Assembly (NCBI GenBank): GCA_000149265.1
Contig: CH002980.1
Span: 1,757,699-1,821,698 of the forward strand
Reading direction: 5' to 3'
From: Ciona savignyi
Lineage: Eukaryota; Chordata; Ascidiacea; Phlebobranchia; Cionidae
DNA length: 64,000 bases
This document shows, piece after piece, positions 58,001-64,000 of the stretch. Within the stretch, counting starts at the first letter, position 1; the number at the start of each line of letters is the position of its first letter. The notes beneath the pieces were generated by a model. It saw nothing but the letters and a program-made list of their open reading frames with translations, made no database searches and had not been told where the DNA came from. Position numbers and translations under genes: made by a program.

Positions 58001-61000
58001 TGGTCCTAGAGTTAACGCAACTTGTACCGTTTTATGCACAACATCGCAAATTAAAAATACTGCAATCCAAAAGAGGCATTCTGCATTGCACAGTACAACT
58101 GATGTGGTTCAAAATGATTTTATTTCATTTGGGATATCTCAATCAAACAAATTATTCTGCATTGAATCGCCCTCTCAAGTGGATCAGGGATATTATTCTG
58201 CAACTGTCAATCAAGAAGCATGTCAATTTTCTGTCATTGGACAATTTCCTGTATCCATATTTCCACTGGATTCATTATCAGGGTTTGGTGTGATGTGCAT
58301 ATTCAACGATTCAGAGTTTCAATCAAACGCTGAGGAGGTAACAACTGCCTATGCTGTTGTGGAAAAATGTCAATCATGCTGTGGTGATACCACAATGAAC
58401 CAGAAGTGCAGCATCTTCCACAGATACGGAATATTACAAGTGATCAGCAGAAAATGTGCAACTGTATCTTGGATAAGGTAATTTTAGTTTAATTACGTAG
58501 TAAATATTAATTTATGTAGGCAGTGCCTAAGTTTGAAAGTAATTTTTTCTCATTGCAAAAAACGTATAAATGATAGAGTGCCAAGTGTTATTAATAATCT
58601 ATTTTAAACTGGTATGTATTTTTACTAATTTTATAGTGAGACGCACATAGCCGGAGTTGCAGATTTAATCAAGAAGCATTCTTTAAATCTGGACAATAAT
58701 TCTCAAGAAATCAATAATTTTGTTCAATCATGCTGTGAAGAAACCCGGTTATTGGAACCAGTGCAAAGGAATGGGGAAATAGAAGACCCACAAGAGAAAA
58801 CTCTTGAAAGTAAGATTACCTTTGATTTGCTCTAAACTACAAGATTAAAAAAAGTTACAAAACTGTACTCATGCAAGTATACAAGGTTTCGTCTTGAGAA
58901 ACATTATATAAAGTTAATGTTGTGTTGTATGATTAACAAATAGTGTTTTTTTTAATACAGTTATAAAGATTAATAAAACAAAAGCTTAAACAATAGAAAA
59001 AAGGCAAAATTTTATACCAGTAGTAAAACAGAACACACCAATCAATATAAACTTGCATACATGATTAGATGATAAAACATTTGTATGAAAAAGGGCATTT
59101 CTCTTAAATCTATAAACTCTACATTTTTCAGCTGATGAACAACAATTCACACCCAACATGCTTGAAACTTGGTTTGACAGATCTAATAAATCAGACAAGT
59201 TTACTCAATTCACTACTCAGCCAAGGTAAGTAATGCCCACTGGCACCGCTTTTTATAATTAACAGTTTTAATCACACATATTTTTTGTTTTAATAGATTT
59301 GGAAGATTGTCCCATTTTTTACTTGAATAATGCCAAAACACAGGATTTGAACTAACTTTGAACTAAATAAAAATATGTTAAGCACTAGCTGAGTTACATC
59401 TTCCCAATGTACTTCAATCAATCGATTTTTCATTTTTATAAAATACCGAATTTATGTATAATTAAGTCGTTGTTTATAAAAAGGTAGGCAAGGTAGGCAA
59501 TAGTCGCATTATAAATTAGGGTAAATAATAAATTGGAAAAGGTACTAGGTTTACTGCATCTTTTTACTTATTTCTTGTATGTGTTCGATGTACCGGTACT
59601 TGTATATATTATACATATCTCAATTATAAAATATGTATAATATATTAATCGAAATAGTGGTACTTTATAAATTGTCATTCAAAAGTCAATTGTATCTTGT
59701 ATTCTATCAATTTGTCTCAGTTTTGCCAACAAACATTTATTCTAGTTCCCAACACAAACCACCAAGTTTCATGCCTTCAGAAGAAGCTGAATTTCATAGT
59801 TCCATTCTATCTGCTATGCAAGAAGTATACAATAGTAACACTGCTGAAGACCAGGTTGGTTCAACAAGTTTATTTATGCTTCGCTGTTTAAGTAATTATA
59901 CTTTACTATTTATGTGACACATATATACCGTTGGGTGGGATGCAGAAAATAATGCATTTTTATGCAGTTTGCACCAAATTACTACGACCCTCCTAACCCT
60001 GATTATAAGGCATTATCCCAACATTACACTAGAGATGGTACTTTGTACACATATAGATTCTACCTACAAGGTACTGATCTTAAAATTTTAATTATTGAAC
60101 AATTTATCGTACATAAACTAATTCCTTTTTCATTTTTAGGGTTCTTTGAAAGCAGATATAACCGCTGTGAAAAGTTGCAATTCTATTACAGGTAAAATTG
60201 TAGGGCCAAAATGAAATTTTATTTTATTTAATATATTGTGTTCATTTATGTTTGATAAAAAGGTTTTACTGACTTTTGATAAATAGTGTGGTTTAAATAA
60301 AAATATCCTAGTTATTTTTAATGCTATATATATTTGGGTGACATAGATAGCTCCAGTGGTAGCATGCTGAACTTTTAGTAGAAAGGTTGCAGGACCACAA
60401 CCAATCACTTGATATTTGAATGTAACTTGGATGAGGCGTTACCCGTACATTGCTTAAGCTTGGGCCCAGTGGTTTAATAGACCAAGTAAAGTTCATTATA
60501 CACACGACACACCTCTGACTATGGTATTCTGATGAGTAAATAGTGCATGTGTTACAACACCGCTCACAGTTTCCAACCCCTGTGACAAACATTAAAAACC
60601 AATTGCCTTAAAAATGAAACAATCGAAATATCAAAAGGAATGTTTTCTCTCAACAGATGTTAGTGATGCCATGTTATTCGAATACAAACTAAGTCTGGAG
60701 AAGCTTGATGATGCAAACCAATGCAGACAGGATGCTCACAGTATTATGCAACTGCTGTGCAAGTACTGTGATAAAGAAGGTAGGTTCAACAGTATGTTTG
60801 CGTCAATTAGCACCAAAAATCCATCAAATTTCAGATGAGTAAGAAATTACTTGCATGTAAAAGCTCATGCGGTTTTATACTCGCACGGATTTTTGACCTG
60901 GTCAATATTCAAAGTGGAATTGTTGATTAATTGAGAAATTTGTTAAATCAAAACCAGGCGGTTAAATACTTTAGATATATTGTAGAAGTATAATTTACCT

Positions 61001-63463
61001 CTCAGTGTGCATACAATGTTTAACTTTAGTGATTTACTAAGACAAAAAGCAGCATCATTTTCGTTTGTTGTGACCCCCAAATTTTCGTTTGTTGTGACCC
61101 CCAAATTTTCGTTTGTTGTGACCCCCAAATTTTCGTTTGTTGTGACCCCAAGCTGCTAAATAATCTGCAACTACAAATAGAATCAAACTTCATATATCAA
61201 GTATTAATACATCATAAATCACAGTTATGGCTTTTTATATTACATTTACAACTGACTTGACACTAACCAACCTATGAATTGGTTTGTTATTAAGGATTTA
61301 ACCACAACGAAGAATTTAACTACTTAATCATCATTTATTGACGCAGTATCATTGTATACATTTTGTATGTGCGGAGCATTAATAATTTTTCGAAAACAAT
61401 CAGGCATTTCAAGAGATGACTCTCAACTGCAGGGATTGTTGACAACAATCTTTCTCTCTGCTACGGACATCAGAAAAAAAGACGTCGAATCACACCAAAA
61501 AATTGCTGAGTAAGAACATTATAAGACGGTTGTTTATAATGGAGTGGAAAAGATGGTCATTCCCCACTCATTCGTCAGAATACCTTATTCCAACTTTACC
61601 TGATTCCCACATCAGAATACCTTATTCCCACAGTCGGGGGGTTACCTAAAACGACATTGCCTTCGTTTTTGTTTAACCTCTTTATATCCCTTACATCATC
61701 GGCTTATATAAGTGTCACTTACAAATAACCATCAAGTTCAAGCACTTAAATGACTTTTAAATGAATGTTTGGTGTCTTTATCTTTGAAACAACAGTCTGT
61801 GAATTTACCACAGTTGATATTCTGGCTTGTTACATATTCGTCCCCATTATACAAGACCATTCGCCAGAATACACTGAGTACTGTGATGTCCATATTATGT
61901 TCCCAGTGCTAAATTGCAGTGTATTCACCTAATTTTAAGTACATTATTTGTTTNNNNNNNNNNNNNNNNNNNNNNNNNNNNNNNNNNNNNNNNNNNNNNN
62001 NNNNNNNNNNNNNNNNNNNNNNNNNNNNNNNNNNNNNNNNNNNNNNNNNNNNNTAAAACAAAGTTGCAGGTGCAATGTAAAAACCTGCTTAAGGAAAACT
62101 GCAAAGAATAGATCCTGTATCACCTAGAGGTCACACAAATGATCAGGCATTGATGATTCAATTCCACCAGGTGTAAGATGCAGTTGTTGCTCCGATTGGA
62201 ATGGTTGTCATATAAACACACAAAGTCAGAAGCCGACACTGAATGTGATGAAAGCCGCTTTGTGGAAGAAGTCGTACAACTGTTAAGAACCATCTCTATT
62301 GCTGATGGTGTGGAGAATATGGCTGCGTTCTTACAAGAAACAATTGTTGAAAAGTAAGCAAAAATAGTAAAGGAGATTTTATGACTGTAAAACTATTACC
62401 TCTATAATACATACATGTGAAAAATAGATTGCTATATACCTAGTTATGTGTCAATGTAGGCATTATAGCAATATAAATAGCATTGATCTATATTTAACTC
62501 CTGAAAAAGCATCAAGTTTGCATGCTGTATAGTTAGATACTGTTAGTCATCAACAGAATAGTATCATCTACTCCCAAAGGTTTCAAAGTCTTAAAGAGTT
62601 TAATGCAATCAGGAAAAAATCAACCAAGCAATAAGCTTAAAATAAGACTTCTGAGGTCTAAACTACAATACAAATCATATTCGCTTTCCCACTACGAATC
62701 CTGAATATACAGTGAGCCATGCCCAGCCTGCACCTGGTAAGATACCATGCACGTGAAACCACATTAACATCATTAAATAGTTGCTACCATGCTAACCACT
62801 TCTTCCCTAGTTATGCTGAGCGCTGCGGTGGATTGCTACACGAGGTTCACAACGACTTGATGCTCAGAATGCCTCAGGTTTGTGATATATTTGCTGTAGT
62901 TTTGCTATTTATTCTGCCTTCTGCACTTACAATAATTGTGCTATTTTTTTAATTGTTTTCAAAAATTTTTTTTATATATCTTTTATTTCAATATTTTTAT
63001 GTATTAAAGAAACGCGAAAAAATAACCAACTATTCCCCATCTTTTAGTTCTAGTATACAATTGATGAAAGAAGTACTACGACCCATTAAACAAAATTAGT
63101 TGCTCAATGTGTTTACCAGGTGGCAGAAGCTATTGAAATATGTTGCACATTTTAAAAATTATGGTCATAATCCCAGTCATACCATTGAGAACCATAATAT
63201 TAATTTTCATAAAAGTTATATAGCAGAATAAAATTACATATGTCAATATGAAATGCACAACATACTGTGTTAATATCATTCTATGTATTTCCCCATCCAT
63301 CACCCCAGGTGTTGGAGCAATATAGTGTGGACGGGAGTGTTGATGAGAGCTTCTATGCCCCGTTGTCCAACATAGCCAGCATCAAGGCACCAAGCACAGG
63401 ACCCTTTTCAGCACAAAGCTCCGTGAACAGTCAATGCTCCAATGATTCTCGGATAAACAGGAG
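55090..63463 (+). CDS. TICRR: TICRR/Treslin, N-terminal half (3' end outside window)
   Basis: Replication-initiation factor that works with TopBP1 to load Cdc45 onto the MCM helicase (metazoan Sld3 counterpart, nuclear). Exons: 55090-55773, 57491-57626, 57835-58477, 58637-58809, 59132-59225, 59746-59854, 59968-60070, 60140-60191, 60664-60779, 61404-61509, 62171-62353, 62811-62877, 63309-63463. All are GT-AG and phase-consistent, giving 2,621 nt (about 873 residues), open at the right. The match rests on the Treslin N-terminal pattern: IVFLIHRT, FKWGYKF, LVENLITLAHDFHWE, EIMSPVKP, YVFIVGPVPKSKDEL, IRLYWLDTNSK, and later CKMQLLLRLEWLSYK. A basic, NLS-like run (RKRKSRD, SRKRR) lies near residues 142-155. 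The start at 55090 is preferred to the in-frame ATG at 55003, which would add 29 residues unlike the family. CDK sites and the C-terminal half are not in view. Confidence 0.88.
55839..57180. mobile_element. hAT-type element in TICRR intron 1 (1,342 bp, with nested insert)
   Basis: Inverted termini CAGGGATGTCCAACC and GGTTGGACATCCCTG are flanked by a perfect 8-bp direct repeat TATTAGCC (55831-55838 and 57181-57188), the hAT signature. It fills about 78 percent of the 1.7-kb TICRR intron 1. No intact transposase frame is seen. A second hAT-type element is inserted within it. Confidence 0.92.
56127..56662. mobile_element. Nested hAT-type element (536 bp)
   Basis: Termini TAGGGCTGCGAATTAACG and CGTTAATTTTTCGCAGCCCTA (one mismatch or indel apart) are flanked by a perfect 8-bp repeat ATATTAAC (56119-56126 and 56663-56670). 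It sits inside the larger hAT element, so it inserted later. Its interior has about three copies of a roughly 45-bp unit containing CAAACAATCGACGTGTGAAT (about 56395-56530). Confidence 0.9.
60345..60560 (+). repeat. tRNA-derived SINE, family A-like (diverged)
   Basis: In the TICRR intron between 60191 and 60664. GCTCCAGTGGTAGCATGCTG head-like, AGAAAGGTTGCAGGACC, GGATGAGGCGTTACCC, then AGTGGTTTAATAGACCAAG. It is clearly related in layout but quite diverged. Confidence 0.5.
61057..61151 (+). repeat. Tandem repeat, 24-bp unit, four copies
   Basis: The unit TTTTCGTTTGTTGTGACCCC plus four bases is repeated head to tail with TCG at 61061, 61085, 61109 and 61133, exactly 24 bp apart and nearly without change. 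It lies in the TICRR intron between 60779 and 61404. Confidence 0.95.
61954..62053. other. Assembly gap
   Basis: A run of exactly 100 N, a common placeholder length, in the intron between TICRR exons 61404-61509 and 62171-62353. Phase across it is intact. Confidence 0.99.
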
Positions 63464-63936
63464 GTAATTGTTGTTGCCTATTGTTATAGGTTGTGGTTAG
63501 TTTAGTTCTGGAAAACACGGTAGCATTTTATTACTACACAAATACTGAGGTCAAATGAGATTATGACCGAAAAGCGCATTTTAGTTATCACAAAATCATT
63601 GTAATAATTATTTCCTCCATTTTATGTGGCCAATTCCCCTGCTGTCATTGTATTTCACTCCATTGTTGTATTGATGTTGTTTTGTTACCATTAAAAAGTG
63701 CATGTGTGCATTGTACTGAAATGCATTGATATTGTAATAATGTTATTCAGTTAAATTCATGTATCTTAAATTTGTATAGAACCTAGGCTGTCTAAAGTGG
63801 CATTTCTTAGACAGCTCTTAGGATGTTTAGTGCAAGCGATTTGCAATTTCTTGGGTGTGTTTACTTCTTTATCTAAATAATTAGGGGTTACCAATTTTTG
63901 TGTTATTTCAATAAGTAAGATTAAAAAATAAAAAGG

Positions 63937-64000
63937 TGCGAAACTGGTCGCTATGTAGTCGGTTGTGTTCTTGGGCAAGGCACTTAACAGACATTGCCTA
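63937..64000 (+). repeat. tRNA-derived SINE, family A (runs off window)
   Basis: GCGAAACTGGTCGCTATGTA, then GTTCTTGGGCAAGGCACTT up to the right edge of the window. Confidence 0.7.

Noticed and set aside
61057-61151. CRISPR-like array
   Set aside because: Units are contiguous without spacers; this is a plain 24-bp tandem repeat in an animal intron.

Overview
The window reads as a stretch of a compact, AT-rich invertebrate chordate genome, most probably a tunicate of the Ciona type. The genes have many small exons and introns of mostly 0.2-2 kb with clean GT-AG borders. Intergenic DNA is short, there are many short SINE-like and hAT-type repeats, and there are three assembly gaps (N runs). The species call is an inference from style and gene content, not from a diagnostic marker.

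Left part (1-10 kb), minus strand: two tetraspanin genes in head-to-tail tandem. The left copy (coding from 2126) runs off the window. The right copy (9961 down to 5036) is complete, 248 residues in eight coding exons. Their second, third and fourth exons are 100, 98 and 75 nt in both genes, so they look like tandem duplicates.

Middle (12.7-52.8 kb), minus strand: one very large gene with 56 visible coding exons. I assembled it exon by exon with reading phase kept at every junction except one, which lies at an assembly gap. It encodes a secreted protein of about 3,220 visible residues: signal peptide, short Ser/Gln/Pro-rich spacer, about 2,500 residues of glycosylation-rich coiled coil, Thr-rich linker, one fibronectin type III domain, second Thr-rich linker, two MAM domains, and a C-terminal C-type lectin domain with EPN and WND motifs. 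I do not recognise a named family with this domain order. It is the most interesting object in the window.

Right part (55.1-64 kb), plus strand: the N-terminal half of TICRR/Treslin, the metazoan Sld3-like replication-initiation factor, in 13 visible exons that run off the right edge. It is divergent from the giant lectin gene. The roughly 2.3 kb between the two start codons carries a 1.07 kb inverted-repeat transposon. TICRR intron 1 is mostly a hAT-type element that contains a second hAT-type element.

Repeats: a tRNA-derived SINE family with a TATCC-rich tail (many copies, both orientations), a second tRNA-like SINE family that carries (TA)n arrays, at least five hAT-type non-autonomous elements (four with clear 8-bp target duplications), and several short tandem repeats. 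No CRISPR, rRNA or convincing functional tRNA gene was seen.
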